A DNA stretch of 64,000 nt from Salinibacillus xinjiangensis (GCF_009649735.1 NZ_WJNH01000004.1:124001-188000); one strand, 5' to 3'; numbered from the stretch's first letter, positions 1 to 9,441 are shown. A program made the numbers and translations. Notes: generated from the letters alone by a model not told the origin.

Positions 1-13
1 AGGTGATTAGTTT

Positions 14-1696
14 ATGTCGAATCTAGAGAAAAACCACATGCTTTTTAATGAAGATGAAATGTTTCAAATCTTTACTTCCCTTTTTGATATCGTTTATTTA
101 ATGAAATTTGAACCACCCAATCAATTTCGTTACATAAAGGTTAGTGAAAGTGCAAAAAAGTTAGCCATGCTTAGTGATGAGGATATTGGAAAAACAATAA
201 AAGAAATTTATCATGAACCGATGGCCTCCCATTTAACAACCTATTACTATGATGCCGTTTCCACTAATGCCACCGTGACCTTTCGAGACCGAATGGGCAT
301 TGATTCAGAGAAACGTTTTGGAGAGTCGGTTTTAATTCCTTTTACATATAGTGGTGAATCCTATGTTGTAGGGTTAACTCGAGATATTACTCATGTAGTG
401 AACCTTGAACAGCAGCAGGCAAACGATCCCATTACCGATTTACCCTTCGTAGAAAATTTCATGAATATTTTAGAGTCCACCCTACGTTTAAAGAAGAACG
501 AAGGAACCATTTGGAACCTCTATTATATTTCCATAAACCAGCTATCGTTTGTTCAATTTTCCAATAAAAGCACCGAGGCTGATTTGCTAAAACAAATTAC
601 GAATCGCTTAAAGCGCTTTTCAGAAAATGATGATCAGCTGAGTAGGGTCTCTGGTAACGAATTTATTTTGACGATACGCGCAACTCAAAATGATGATAGC
701 AAGAAAGTAGCCACTCAGATTTATGAAGCTCTTCATCAGCCTTATCGTACGGATGACTATGAGGTCGTTGTTCAGCCTACCATTGGCGTTTCTAAAATTA
801 ATCCAGAAACACTTGATGTACGTGGTGCTATGACGGAAGCCTTTCAATCTATGCTAAGAGCAAAGTCCAAAAGTGAACAGCAAATTTATTTGCCCTTTGA
901 TAAAAAGAACAGGCACCGTAATACGAGACATGATAAATTAGAGCGTGATCTCGCCTATGCTTTACAACGAAATGAACTTGAAATTTACTATCAGCCAAAG
1001 ATTGATATCCAAAAGAATAGCTTAAACATGGAAGCGTTGTTAAGGTGGAATCATGAAAAGTTCGGTATCATTCCTCCTAATGAATTCATCCCTATTGCTG
1101 AAAGTAACCAATCGATTAAAACTATTGGACGTTGGGTCATTAAACAAGTTTGTCAAGACCTAAAAGCTTTTCAAGAACATGATTCTAATGTGAAAGTAGC
1201 CATCAACGTGTCCCCGATTCAATTGAACGATCCCCTTTTTGTAAGGGATATTAAGCAAATTGTCTTAGATGGTAAAGAAGATCCTCGGCGAATCGAATTA
1301 GAGATTACCGAGAATGATTTACTTAATTTATCTTCTGCTCAGAAACAATTCGATGCCTTAAGTAAAGAAGGGTTTTCATTGGTGTTGGATGATTTCGGGA
1401 CTAGTTACTCCTCACTCAATTACTTAAAGGAATTATCTGTACAGAAAATTAAGATTGATAAGTCGTTTATTATGAATATGGATTATCACAAAAAAGATCA
1501 TCAAATTGTACAGATGATTATTAAACTAGCTAAAAACCTGGACTTAGAAGTGACCGCAGAAGGTGTAGAAAAGTGGAGACATGTTGAAATGTTAACGAAA
1601 ATGGATTGTACAGAAATCCAGGGTTACTATATTAGTAAACCTATTCCCCTTCAGGTACTTCTTAAACAAATTGAGGATAATAAAATTATGATTTAA
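14..1696 (+). CDS. PAS-degenerate GGDEF-EAL protein, probable c-di-GMP phosphodiesterase
   Basis: 560 residues. Residues about 15-130 resemble a PAS sensor domain. Residues 135-295 are a GGDEF fold whose active site reads RVSGNEF (211-217) instead of GGDEF, so cyclase activity is unlikely. Residues 310-555 are an EAL domain with the signature motif intact: EALLRW (340-345), NVSP (398-401), ELEITEND (428-435), LDDFGTSYSS (458-467), AEGVE (515-519) and QGYYISKP (536-543). That pattern is typical of an active c-di-GMP phosphodiesterase in the cytoplasm; no membrane segment is visible. AGGTGA eight bases upstream supports the start. The gene stands alone and ends at a hairpin. The degenerate GGDEF may bind GTP as an allosteric site, as known for other GGDEF-EAL proteins; here that is inference. 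Confidence 0.88.
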   Translation: MSNLEKNHMLFNEDEMFQIFTSLFDIVYLMKFEPPNQFRYIKVSESAKKLAMLSDEDIGKTIKEIYHEPMASHLTTYYYDAVSTNATVTFRDRMGIDSEKRFGESVLIPFTYSGESYVVGLTRDITHVVNLEQQQANDPITDLPFVENFMNILESTLRLKKNEGTIWNLYYISINQLSFVQFSNKSTEADLLKQITNRLKRFSENDDQLSRVSGNEFILTIRATQNDDSKKVATQIYEALHQPYRTDDYEVVVQPTIGVSKINPETLDVRGAMTEAFQSMLRAKSKSEQQIYLPFDKKNRHRNTRHDKLERDLAYALQRNELEIYYQPKIDIQKNSLNMEALLRWNHEKFGIIPPNEFIPIAESNQSIKTIGRWVIKQVCQDLKAFQEHDSNVKVAINVSPIQLNDPLFVRDIKQIVLDGKEDPRRIELEITENDLLNLSSAQKQFDALSKEGFSLVLDDFGTSYSSLNYLKELSVQKIKIDKSFIMNMDYHKKDHQIVQMIIKLAKNLDLEVTAEGVEKWRHVEMLTKMDCTEIQGYYISKPIPLQVLLKQIEDNKIMI

Positions 1697-1701
1697 TATG
1701 A

Positions 1702-1746
1702 AAAAGGGTGAAGCCGATGTAAAATTCTTCGATGCTTCACCCTTTT
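1702..1746. terminator. bidirectional terminator
   Basis: AAAAGGGTGAAGC (1702-1714) pairs perfectly with GCTTCACCCTTTT (1734-1746). It lies between the convergent EAL gene and the small SASP-like gene and has A/T tracts on both sides, so it can serve both strands. Confidence 0.85.
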
Positions 1747-1760
1747 GCTGTGTTATTTTG

Positions 1761-1943
1761 CTATTGATCCTCCTCTGTAGCCCTCATTCCTTTACCCTGT
1801 CTCCCTTTCTTGGAGTTGCGATTTGCACCTTTCATCACATTTTCATCAGTATATTCAGCTGCAAATTCCATGTCGGGTTGACTCTCAGTAGGAGTTTTAT
1901 TGTTTTGCTTTGCCGCTTTATAGGCTGTTTTACGTTTGGTCAT
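1761..1943 (-). CDS. small basic protein, possible gamma-type SASP-like
   Basis: 60 residues, very hydrophilic, rich in K, N, Q, E and A, with no hydrophobic core. It has a strong ribosome binding site (AAAGGAGGG about seven bases before ATG) and its own terminator, so it is likely a real gene despite its size. The centre, MEFAAEY followed by an Asn/Lys-rich stretch, resembles the EFASET repeat of gamma-type small acid-soluble spore proteins (SspE), but only one such unit is present. Calling it a spore protein is inference from composition. It could equally be another small uncharacterised Bacillaceae protein. Confidence 0.5.
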   Translation of the reverse strand: MTKRKTAYKAAKQNNKTPTESQPDMEFAAEYTDENVMKGANRNSKKGRQGKGMRATEEDQ

Positions 1944-2008
1944 CTCACACCCTCCTTTTGAAATTAGCTTTTGCTAAATATAAAAAAGGATTCGTGTAAA
2001 GACTCCAT

Positions 2009-2386
2009 TCAATTTAACACATAAGCAGCTAAGACACTTTGCACTTCATATATATTCAACTGCTTATTGAACTGCTTTTGGATTGGGGTTGAGGAACCCG
2101 AAACCCAAATTTTTAATTCCGCATCCAGATCTAAAGTGCCTGCCGTTTCTATACTAAAATGGGTTACATTTTTGTATGGGATGGAGTGAACGTCTGTTTT
2201 TTTCCCTGTCATTCCTTGCTTATCGATCAAAATGAGTCGCTTATTAGTGAAAATGAAAAGATCACGAATGAGTTTATATGCTCGTTCAATACGTTCCTCT
2301 GGTGCCAGTAATTTTCCAAATTCCTTCTCGACCTCTTCCAACTTAACCTCTGATGCATTTCCCATTAAGCCATCAAATAATCCCAT
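2009..2386 (-). CDS. bacterial PH-domain protein (bPH_1 / DUF1696 type)
   Basis: 125 residues with the pattern of the bacterial pleckstrin-homology family: an acidic N-terminus, then FIFTNKRLILIDKQG (about 49-63), the serine-isoleucine-proline turn SIPYKNVTHFSIETAG, and a C-terminal helix ending the domain. This is the usual length for single-domain bPH_1 proteins. The molecular role of these proteins is not established. It is the last gene of a minus-strand group (nagZ-like, hydrolase, DUF6884-like, this gene), 18 bases after the previous stop. No signal peptide is visible, so it is probably cytoplasmic or peripheral. Confidence 0.75.
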   Translation of the reverse strand: MGLFDGLMGNASEVKLEEVEKEFGKLLAPEERIERAYKLIRDLFIFTNKRLILIDKQGMTGKKTDVHSIPYKNVTHFSIETAGTLDLDAELKIWVSGSSTPIQKQFNKQLNIYEVQSVLAAYVLN

Positions 2387-2404
2387 TATCGATCAAACCC
2401 CTTT

Positions 2405-2872
2405 TCATTTGGATATTTTTTGCCCCTTCTCAATGGCCTGTTTCAAAATTCGTTGCATGTCACCAATTCCTTTAGTGCCGTGGAGTGGAAAGGAAACTTG
2501 AGCATTTGAATATAGCTGATTCATAATCGGCTTAAACTTCTTTCCACCTAACATGATGATATTTGAAAAGTGCTGCAAGCCTTTGTCGTCAAGCTGTTGC
2601 TTCATAGTTTCAATTGATATTACCTCTGGATTACGTTTTATATTAAAGGATAAATCATAAGTTCCCTTAACTTCATCATCAGGTCTCAATAATCCATACT
2701 TGGGGGATATTACCACCCATGGGTCTGAAAATTGTTTCACATATTGCTGACACAAACGATGAAAAGTACCCGTATATGCCTCATTCGCCTTAGTGGATCC
2801 AAGCTCGGGATTGCGGTCCCAAATCTTTGGTTTTCCAGATGGGATGATATATAGTGTATGATTAGTCTTCAA
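2405..2872 (-). CDS. DUF6884-like protein
   Basis: About 155 residues from a TTG start at 2872. The TTG overlaps the TGA of the upstream hydrolase frame (ATTTGA) and has AAGGAG eight bases before it, a classic coupled start. An in-frame ATG at 2902 would overlap the hydrolase by 34 bases and lacks a comparable site. The sequence has LYIIPSGKPKIWD near the start, an Ala-Tyr-Thr-Gly-Thr-Phe segment and WVVISPKYGLLRPDDEV, the ISAKYGLL-type motif of DUF6884 proteins, which are distantly related to the YaaA fold. Function is unknown. It belongs to the same transcription unit as the PH-domain gene. Confidence 0.65.
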   Translation of the reverse strand: MKTNHTLYIIPSGKPKIWDRNPELGSTKANEAYTGTFHRLCQQYVKQFSDPWVVISPKYGLLRPDDEVKGTYDLSFNIKRNPEVISIETMKQQLDDKGLQHFSNIIMLGGKKFKPIMNQLYSNAQVSFPLHGTKGIGDMQRILKQAIEKGQKISK

Positions 2873-3725
2873 ATGTCTTTCTCCTTCATATCTGCTATCC
2901 ATTCTTTAATAGCTTCAAAACTGTCAGCATTTGATAGCAAGCCATCATGGGTTGCATTGTCGATAGTTTTTACACGGGCACCTTGAGTATGCTTTGAAAA
3001 TAAGGGCTCATATGCCGTATGCTCAAATTCCTCATCCTTATCCCCAACTAGCACGAGTGTTGGCTTTTTGATTGAACGCAGACTTTTTTTATAGTTCCTC
3101 GGCAACCGCGACATAAATAAACGGTAGCTAAGAAAATTTAACTTTGAAGGGTTGTCACTTTCAATATGATTCACGGATAATACAGTCTGATGATTCCACT
3201 TTTTCATCCAAAACCCATTAAAAATCATTAATTTAATCATTGTCCCCATGTGGGCTTTGTTATTGCTTTCCGTTTCCCCTTTTGACTTTTTCATGATTGG
3301 TGCCATAAAGTGCACAAAAGGGGCTAGAAGCAGGTATCCACTAATATACTGGTCGTACTTGTGTGTCAGCATTCGAAGAGATGTGCCTCCCCCTGCTGAA
3401 TGCCCACCCATAATTAGCTTTGTATCCCCGTGAGTGCTTTTAATCTTATCAATCAATTCCATTAAATCATCATCGTGCTGGCCAAGATAATCAATATCCC
3501 CTCTTCGCGCAGCATAATCACCGTGTCCCCTTAAATCCGGTGTGTAAACATGCGCTAAATTCTCATCAGCTATATACTCGGCTGCGGTCGTAAATACTTG
3601 TGATCCTCTGCAATTCCATGTACCAAAATAAGGACTACATTTGTGTTGGATGGAAAATGACGATAATACATCCTTGTATTGTCCTTTAAAGGAAATGACT
3701 CAAGCTCCGGTAACGTTTGATGCAC
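2869..3725 (-). pseudogene. alpha/beta hydrolase (lysophospholipase-like), frameshifted
   Basis: The region encodes a monoacylglycerol-lipase-type hydrolase in two frames. From a GTG at 3725 (GAGGTG seven bases upstream, directly after the nagZ stop) one frame gives VLILVHGIAEDHKY. The next gives TPDLRGHGDY, the nucleophile elbow GGHSAGG, then VLVGDKDEEF and the catalytic-His region NATHDG. The switch is at about 3592-3595, where a T run in the coding strand appears one base short; adding one base restores a 285-residue protein of normal family length. From the intact second frame alone an ATG at 3462 would give a 197-residue fragment lacking the oxyanion region. It is either a recent inactivation or a homopolymer sequencing error. 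Confidence 0.75.
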
Positions 3726-3731
3726 AGTGTT

Positions 3732-4940
3732 TCACCTCTCCACACCTTCCAGTTCTGATAAAAACCGTTCTAATTTTTGATTGATACTATCTACATCAAC
3801 TTGTTCTACTTGTTGATTATTAATGTTATACTTTTCCTTTGCTTTTAAAATTCGATAAACACTTTCATTTATCCTGCTTTCAGAAATCTCCCCACTTAGA
3901 ACCGCTTGTTTAAGCTTTTGAAAGGTCTCAACAACATTTTGCTTATGATGGGCAATTAATAAAAGATCATTTCCCGCTTTCACTGATTGAACTGCCGCAT
4001 CACTCACAGACATCTGATTAGTTACAGCTTTCATTGTTAAATCATCTGTAATAACTAAACCGTTATAATTTAGTTGGTTACGTAATAGCTCAGTAATAAT
4101 GGGTTTAGATAGTGAGGAAGGCTTCTTAGAATCAAGCTTTGGTAGAAGCAAATGAGCAATCATTATGGCATCAACATCTGCTTTGATGGCTGCTTTAAAA
4201 GGTTTTAGTTCCACCTTATGCAATTCTGATAAATCTTTATGGATGGTCGGCAAGCTAAGATGTGAATCCTTTGACGTATCGCCATGTCCAGGAAAGTGTT
4301 TGACAACAGGAATGACACCAGATGACCTCATTCCTTCCATTACCGCAACTCCATGTGTTATAACTTCCTTAGGAGATGTGCCAAAAGCCCGCTCTCCTAT
4401 AATCGGGTTACTAGGATTATTATTCACATCTAATACAGGAGCATAGTTCATATTAAAGCCAAGCGATTTTATTTCCTGTGCAATGGTTTGACCAAACCGG
4501 TAGGATAACTTAGGCTGATTGAGTTCACCGATTTTACGTGCTGCTGGTAAAGATGAAAATTCATCTGGCACCCGACTTACCCGGCCACCTTCTTCATCTA
4601 AACTCAGGAACAACGGAATTTGCCCTTGGTTCTTTTCCTTCATTTGATTTAAAAGAGCGACGGTTTGTGCGGTATCCTTAATATTTCTCTCAAATAAAAT
4701 TAGGCCTCCTACCTGGTATTGGTTAATATAAGCTTCTAATTCAGCATTATAGGAATCCCCCATAAAACCAACCATAAGCATTTGCCCAATTTTTTCATCC
4801 AAACTTAGGGAATAGATCTGTTGTTGAATATGATCATATGGGCCGAACGGAAGCGAAATCGCCTTCGTCTTATAAGGCATAATAAAACCAAATAACAAAA
4901 TAATAATAACAACGACGAAGCGAATATTTCGTATCATCAT
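3732..4940 (-). CDS. nagZ: beta-N-acetylhexosaminidase, glycoside hydrolase family 3
   Basis: 402 residues. An N-terminal hydrophobic segment (about 7-22) followed by a polar turn looks like a signal peptide or signal anchor, so the enzyme is probably extracytoplasmic. The GH3 domain shows LDEEGGRVSR (114-123), KHFPGHGDT with the following DSH (214-226; the His/Asp pair acts as acid/base in NagZ enzymes) and VITDDLTM (296-303), which holds the nucleophilic Asp. These are the hallmarks of NagZ, which removes GlcNAc from muropeptides during wall recycling. It is single-domain, shorter than the two-domain B. subtilis NagZ (about 640 residues). The frameshifted hydrolase follows within a few bases. 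Confidence 0.88.
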   Translation of the reverse strand: MMIRNIRFVVVIIILLFGFIMPYKTKAISLPFGPYDHIQQQIYSLSLDEKIGQMLMVGFMGDSYNAELEAYINQYQVGGLILFERNIKDTAQTVALLNQMKEKNQGQIPLFLSLDEEGGRVSRVPDEFSSLPAARKIGELNQPKLSYRFGQTIAQEIKSLGFNMNYAPVLDVNNNPSNPIIGERAFGTSPKEVITHGVAVMEGMRSSGVIPVVKHFPGHGDTSKDSHLSLPTIHKDLSELHKVELKPFKAAIKADVDAIMIAHLLLPKLDSKKPSSLSKPIITELLRNQLNYNGLVITDDLTMKAVTNQMSVSDAAVQSVKAGNDLLLIAHHKQNVVETFQKLKQAVLSGEISESRINESVYRILKAKEKYNINNQQVEQVDVDSINQKLERFLSELEGVER

Positions 4941-4973
4941 ACACCTCTTATCCTTTCACTAGTCAATCCAAAA

Positions 4974-5011
4974 GAAAAGTATCAATGGATGAACTCCAAT
5001 CGATACTTTTC
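4974..5011 (-). terminator. terminator after ykhA-like gene
   Basis: GAAAAGTATC (4974-4983) pairs with GATACTTTTC (5002-5011), just past the stop of the minus-strand thioesterase. A T-rich run follows in the minus-strand direction. Confidence 0.7.
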
Positions 5012-5024
5012 CATTGTTTTAATA

Positions 5025-5540
5025 TTATTTTGTCCAGGGTAGGTCTGTTCCAAACTTTTCCGCCATCTCTTTGGAGTTATTCCTTCTCTCCCTTCGATAT
5101 TCCGCACGTCGTACTGCTCCCTCATGCAGCCATTTTTCCTCATCGGACTCAGGATAAACCTGTGGTACAGGGGTAGGCTTATTATCGTCATCAATCGCCA
5201 CCATCGTTAGGAAGGCAAAAGCACATATTCTACGCTCGCTTGAAACTAAATCCTCAGTCACAGCTTTTACAAATACCTCCATCGACGTTTTGTGTGTATA
5301 GGTTACGAAGGCTTCCAAGCAAATCGTATCGTCCTCAAAAACAGGATTTAAAAAGTCCACGGAATCCGTCGAAGCAGTCACAACAGATTTTCTCGCATGC
5401 CTTGATGCCGCAATGGCCGCTACATCATCCATATACGCCATCAGTTTTCCACCAAATAATGTACCATGTGTATTGGTATCTGGTGGTAAGACGTGTGAGG
5501 TTTTAATGGTTAAAGAGTCTATACACGGCTTCTTATCCAT
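5025..5540 (-). CDS. acyl-CoA thioesterase, hotdog fold (YkhA type)
   Basis: 171 residues, single hotdog domain. NTHGTLFGGKLMAYMDD (23-39) is the signature active-site helix of the YciA/YkhA/BACH thioesterases, with the Asn and Asp that position the CoA thioester. TASTDSVDFLNPV and a long charged C-terminal tail fit Bacillus YkhA in length and layout. The family hydrolyses medium- to long-chain acyl-CoA in the cytoplasm; the substrate cannot be told from sequence. It is a monocistronic minus-strand gene ending at the hairpin 4974-5011. Confidence 0.85.
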   Translation of the reverse strand: MDKKPCIDSLTIKTSHVLPPDTNTHGTLFGGKLMAYMDDVAAIAASRHARKSVVTASTDSVDFLNPVFEDDTICLEAFVTYTHKTSMEVFVKAVTEDLVSSERRICAFAFLTMVAIDDDNKPTPVPQVYPESDEEKWLHEGAVRRAEYRRERRNNSKEMAEKFGTDLPWTK

Positions 5541-5679
5541 ATTGAATCCCCCTAGCTACCATTCTGTCTGGTTTTTAATCTCACCTTATCTTTAACTTTG
5601 TGGTAAAAAATTATGTTAAACAGGAAATGAAAAGAAACATTCCGAATACTAAAGGTAGAGGTAAGAAAGGGGAATTTCT

Positions 5680-6216
5680 ATGGATTTCATTGATCAAGCT
5701 ATACAATTTAGTGCTAAAGCACACCATAATCAATTTCGTAAGGGAACGGACTTGCCATACATTAGTCATCCTTATGCAGTTGGGATGATTTTAATGAAGC
5801 ACGGATGTACCGAAAAGGAAATTACCGCCGGGATATTGCACGATACAGTAGAAGACACGTCTGTTACGTTGAAGGAAATTCAAGAAAAGTTCGGTAAAGA
5901 GGTTGCGGATATTGTGGAAGGATGTTCAGAGCCAAATAAAGACCTTTCATGGGAGGAGCGAAAACAGCATACCATTGACTATTTACAAACCGCTCCAATT
6001 GAAGTACGGTTGGTAGCCTGTGCAGACAAGTTACACAATATTCGCTCCATTAGCCACAATGAAAAAACAGAAGGACCGACGATCTGGAACCGATTTAAAC
6101 GGGGAAAGGATGACCAAGCTTGGTATTATCAAAATGTGATGAAAAGCCTTGAGTTTCAAGGAGGCTTTCCATTATTAGAAGAACTAAAAACAGAGGTGAA
6201 AGAACTATTTTCTTAA
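5680..6216 (+). CDS. HD-domain phosphohydrolase, SpoT/MESH1-like
   Basis: 178 residues, one HD domain. AHHNQFRKGTDLPYISHP (about 14-31) matches the N-terminal hydrolase signature of Rel/SpoT enzymes. GILHDTVEDT (51-60) holds the metal-binding HD pair, and VRLVACADKLHNIRSI carries the distal Asp and the DKLHN motif. No synthetase, TGS or ACT domain follows, so it resembles a small alarmone hydrolase (MESH1/SAH type) that may degrade (p)ppGpp. Substrate assignment is inference from family. AAAGGGG precedes the ATG at good spacing, and a bidirectional hairpin ends the unit. Confidence 0.8.
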   Translation: MDFIDQAIQFSAKAHHNQFRKGTDLPYISHPYAVGMILMKHGCTEKEITAGILHDTVEDTSVTLKEIQEKFGKEVADIVEGCSEPNKDLSWEERKQHTIDYLQTAPIEVRLVACADKLHNIRSISHNEKTEGPTIWNRFKRGKDDQAWYYQNVMKSLEFQGGFPLLEELKTEVKELFS

Positions 6217-6228
6217 ATAGGATAAACA

Positions 6229-6255
6229 GGCAGCTTAACCTAAATTTAAGCTGCC
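6229..6255. terminator. bidirectional terminator
   Basis: GGCAGCTTAA (6229-6238) pairs with TTAAGCTGCC (6246-6255) between the convergent HD and STAS-domain genes. Confidence 0.8.
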
Positions 6256-6265
6256 CTTACCATTC

Positions 6266-7108
6266 TTATTTACTATTTATATTTCCATGATTCATGTAGT
6301 CTGCTAAAGCCTGTTGAAGAGTACCCTTAGTTTCTGCTTTATGCTCAAGACCGCCGATTTCAACCACTTTTCTAACCAACCCTGGTCGTAAACCAGTCAA
6401 GACTGGCTTACATCCCATCATCGAGATTCCATCAAGTAATTTTAACAATTGGCTGATGGTTTCAGCCTCCATATCATAAATTCCTGACAAATCCATAATT
6501 AAGGTTTGAATACTTAGGTTACTTATTTCAATTAAAACCTTTTCTTCTATCGCGGATGCTCGATAATAATCAATCGAACCAATTAAAGGCAATACGCAAA
6601 CGGAGGAAGTAATCGGAATAATGGGTACAGACAGTCTCTCTACTAATTTTCTTTGCGACTCAATAAGCTCATCCTTATACTTGGAATAACTGATGAAAAA
6701 GCTATTTAAAAACTGATCAACTTGTTCATTTATTTTACTTTCTTGGTTATAAAAGTCTTCTGGAGTAATTTCCCTTCCTGCTAACGTGTCATATTCATAG
6801 AGAAAATTCCATAGGGTTCTTCGAATGGCATGAACCCATTCTAATTTAAATGTCAATGTTAATGAGTGTTTCGCCCATGCAATTCCTTCTTGTTTTGCGA
6901 ATGCTTTTACTTCCTCATCTTGTTGATCGACTATGTATAGAATTAGCTTATGGGCATTATTTATTAAATTAATATTACCAATACGATGAATCTCATCAAT
7001 TTTTTCTCGAACGTTTACAGCTTCTGTTAACAAATTTTTTTCAAATTGATCTCGATTACTAATTAAAAATTCTTTCACATCTTGTCCTTTTGTATAATTG
7101 AGTTTCAA
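6266..7108 (-). CDS. RsbR-like stressosome protein with C-terminal STAS domain
   Basis: 280 residues. The N-terminal about 150 residues are helical and acidic, with the layout of the non-haem globin sensor domain of RsbR paralogues. The C-terminal STAS domain starts at VPIIPITSSVCVLPLIGSID (161-180) and runs to about 270. At the site equivalent to RsbR Thr171 (the DITG turn) it has Ser208 (DLSG). At the site equivalent to Thr205 (RPEIAQT) the sequence is GLRPGLVRKVV, with Lys instead of Thr. RsbR proteins form the stressosome that controls sigma-B through RsbT. No rsbS, rsbT or sigB gene is adjacent, so this would be an orphan paralogue. Ends at the shared hairpin 6229-6255. Confidence 0.75.
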   Translation of the reverse strand: MKLNYTKGQDVKEFLISNRDQFEKNLLTEAVNVREKIDEIHRIGNINLINNAHKLILYIVDQQDEEVKAFAKQEGIAWAKHSLTLTFKLEWVHAIRRTLWNFLYEYDTLAGREITPEDFYNQESKINEQVDQFLNSFFISYSKYKDELIESQRKLVERLSVPIIPITSSVCVLPLIGSIDYYRASAIEEKVLIEISNLSIQTLIMDLSGIYDMEAETISQLLKLLDGISMMGCKPVLTGLRPGLVRKVVEIGGLEHKAETKGTLQQALADYMNHGNINSK

Positions 7109-7233
7109 AAGAATCGTCTCCTATTCTTTTTATTCATTGATTGTTTTTAGCATATACCCCTAAGTATATCAAACGGACATGGTCTCGTACATTTCGAAAA
7201 AGGTCTTGATATGTCGATTTATGCAAACTACAT

Positions 7234-7273
7234 AAAAAATAGCGCAGTTCCCACGAGGAGAACATGCACTATT
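7234..7273 (-). terminator. terminator of the kbl-tdh unit
   Basis: On the minus strand an AATAG-TGCATGTTC arm pairs with GAAC-TGCG-CTATT with small bulges, followed by a run of six T, directly after the tdh stop. Confidence 0.7.
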
Positions 7274-7280
7274 CGAAGAC

Positions 7281-8216
7281 TCATTTAATTTTTTTCAGCA
7301 TGTCTGCTGTCATGGATTCTAGATTATACTCCGGTTTAAAGCCCCATTCTTCTCTCGCAGCAGAACAATCAATACCATTTGGCCAGCTGTCAGCAATAGC
7401 TTGGCGAGCAGGATCGACCTGATACGAAAGAGCGAATTCTGGTATGTGCTTGCGAATTTCACGGGCAAAGTCCTCGGGCTCTGCACTCATTGCAGATACA
7501 TTAAACGCATTTCGATGCTTCAGCCTAGCCGGATCTGCCTCCATTAACTGAATAATCGCTTGAATGGCATCAGGCATATACATCATATCCATATAGGTTC
7601 CTGCTTTAATATAGGATGTGTACGCTTGCTGGCGGGCTGCCTCATAATACATTTCCACAGCATAATCCGTTGTTCCGCCACCAGGCTTAGTCACGTAGGA
7701 TATGAGTCCTGGAAAACGAACACTGCGAGTATCTACATCAAATTTGTGATAGTAATAGTCACATAACAATTCCCCAGATACTTTATTTACGCCATACATT
7801 GTATTGGGCCGTTGAATCGTATCCTGAGGTGTTTGATCCTTTGGTGTACTTGGACCAAATGCCCCAATCGAGCTTGGGGTAAAAAATTGGGTGTTCAGTT
7901 CTCTTGCTACCTCAAGTGCATTCACAAGTCCACCCATATTTAAGTTCCAGGCTAACAGTGGATTCTGTTCCGCTTTTGCAGATAAAAGTGCAGCCAGATG
8001 CATGATTGTATCTACATCATGTTTTTTCGCTAATTCTGCCATGCGATTTTTATCTGTGACATCCAAAATTTCAAATGGCCCAGAATGAACGACATCACAA
8101 TCCATTTCACGAATATCGGTAGCTAAAACATTGTCCGCTCCATACACTTCTCGAAGTTTCATTACTAACTCAGAGCCAATTTGTCCCAATGCTCCCGTCA
8201 CAAGTATTCTCTTCAT
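7281..8216 (-). CDS. tdh: L-threonine 3-dehydrogenase, SDR-type (NAD-dependent epimerase fold)
   Basis: 311 residues, extended short-chain dehydrogenase. The Rossmann motif is [11 protein letters not shown] (6-16), and the active-site pair is YGVNK in the middle of the protein. RFPGLISY and [13 protein letters not shown] match the SDR-type threonine dehydrogenases rather than UDP-sugar epimerases. The assignment is strengthened by the neighbour 34 bases upstream, glycine C-acetyltransferase. Together they turn L-threonine into 2-amino-3-oxobutyrate and then glycine plus acetyl-CoA. This differs from the zinc-dependent Tdh of B. subtilis. Translation follows AGGAGG a few bases before ATG. Confidence 0.88.
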   Translation of the reverse strand: MKRILVTGALGQIGSELVMKLREVYGADNVLATDIREMDCDVVHSGPFEILDVTDKNRMAELAKKHDVDTIMHLAALLSAKAEQNPLLAWNLNMGGLVNALEVARELNTQFFTPSSIGAFGPSTPKDQTPQDTIQRPNTMYGVNKVSGELLCDYYYHKFDVDTRSVRFPGLISYVTKPGGGTTDYAVEMYYEAARQQAYTSYIKAGTYMDMMYMPDAIQAIIQLMEADPARLKHRNAFNVSAMSAEPEDFAREIRKHIPEFALSYQVDPARQAIADSWPNGIDCSAAREEWGFKPEYNLESMTADMLKKIK

Positions 8217-8250
8217 CGTAAATCCTCCTGGTTTTCCTCAGATGATCTAT

Positions 8251-9441
8251 TTAAATAATGTTAAATTCTTTCCCAATCTTTTCATAAACGGCTAAGGCTT
8301 GATCAAGCATTTCCTTCGTATGGGCTGCTGTTGGCATATTGCGAACACGTCCTGTACCGCGTGGAACGGTCGGGAAGACGATTGATTTAGCATAAACCCC
8401 TTCTTCGTACAATCGCTTGCTGAATTGTTGGGTTGTTTTTTCCTCACCAATAATACATGGCGTAATTGGTGTTTCACTGTTTCCAATATCAAAGCCAAGC
8501 TTCTTTAATCCGTCTTTAAGATACTTGCTGTTTTCCCACATTTTATTTTGTAAGTCTGTACTTTCCATCAGCAAGTCGATTGCTTTTGTACATGCTGCAA
8601 CATCAGCAGGTGTAACGGCTGTTGAGAATAAAAATGGGCGTGAACGTACCTTAAGCCAATCAATTAAGTTCTGATTACCAGCAACATAGCCGCCTATAAC
8701 ACCAATCGCTTTTGACAAAGTCCCCATTTGCAGGTCCACTTTATCCTGTAAGCCAAAGTGTTTTACAGTACCTGCACCTTTTCCTAATACACCAGAACCA
8801 TGCGCATCATCAACATAGGTAATCAAGTCAAATTCTTCAGCAATTTCTACTATTCCAGGTAAATCAGCCACATCCCCATCCATGGAGAATACTCCATCGG
8901 TAATTACCATGATTTTATTGTATTGGCCTGATTCTACAGCCTCTTTCGCCTTTGCTCTTAAATCATTCATATCAGAATGGTTAAACCGAATAATTTTTGC
9001 TCTGGATAAACGGCATCCATCAATAATTGAAGCATGGTTTAATTCATCTGATAAAATTGCGTCATTTTTATCCATCACACCAGAAATAGCTGCCATATTA
9101 CAATTAAAACCAGATTGATAGGAGATCGCCGCCTCCGTTCCTTTAAATTCAGCGATTTTTTTCTCTAATTCAATGTGAAGGTCTAATGTTCCGTTAATGG
9201 TTCGAACAGCACCAGCACCAACTCCGTGAGATTGAACCGCCTCAACCGCTACTTCCTTTAAACGTTCATCTGTCGCTAAACCTAAGTAGTTGTTGGAGGA
9301 AAGGTTAATTAATTCCTTTCCATCAAGCTTGATGACAGGACCATTAGCACCCTCTACAGTATCGATGTCATTGTACAATCCTTTTTCCTTTAAATCCTCT
9401 AAGTTCTCATTAAGAAATTGATTCAGCTTCTTACTCGTCAT
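8251..9441 (-). CDS. kbl: glycine C-acetyltransferase (2-amino-3-ketobutyrate CoA ligase)
   Basis: 396 residues, alpha-oxoamine synthase family of PLP enzymes. Visible are [10 protein letters not shown] (about 47-56), [34 protein letters not shown] (PLP-contacting Asp and His) and [12 protein letters not shown] with the Schiff-base Lys. Length and motifs match Kbl closely; 8-amino-7-oxononanoate synthase is a relative, but the tdh neighbour favours Kbl. It is first in a two-gene minus-strand operon for threonine breakdown. A cre-like element lies just upstream of the ribosome binding site, which suggests carbon catabolite control. Confidence 0.92.
   Translation of the reverse strand: MTSKKLNQFLNENLEDLKEKGLYNDIDTVEGANGPVIKLDGKELINLSSNNYLGLATDERLKEVAVEAVQSHGVGAGAVRTINGTLDLHIELEKKIAEFKGTEAAISYQSGFNCNMAAISGVMDKNDAILSDELNHASIIDGCRLSRAKIIRFNHSDMNDLRAKAKEAVESGQYNKIMVITDGVFSMDGDVADLPGIVEIAEEFDLITYVDDAHGSGVLGKGAGTVKHFGLQDKVDLQMGTLSKAIGVIGGYVAGNQNLIDWLKVRSRPFLFSTAVTPADVAACTKAIDLLMESTDLQNKMWENSKYLKDGLKKLGFDIGNSETPITPCIIGEEKTTQQFSKRLYEEGVYAKSIVFPTVPRGTGRVRNMPTAAHTKEMLDQALAVYEKIGKEFNII

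Noticed and set aside
1698-1961. 87-codon plus-strand frame
   Set aside because: Starts inside a terminator and is antisense to the small SASP-like gene, which has a strong ribosome binding site.
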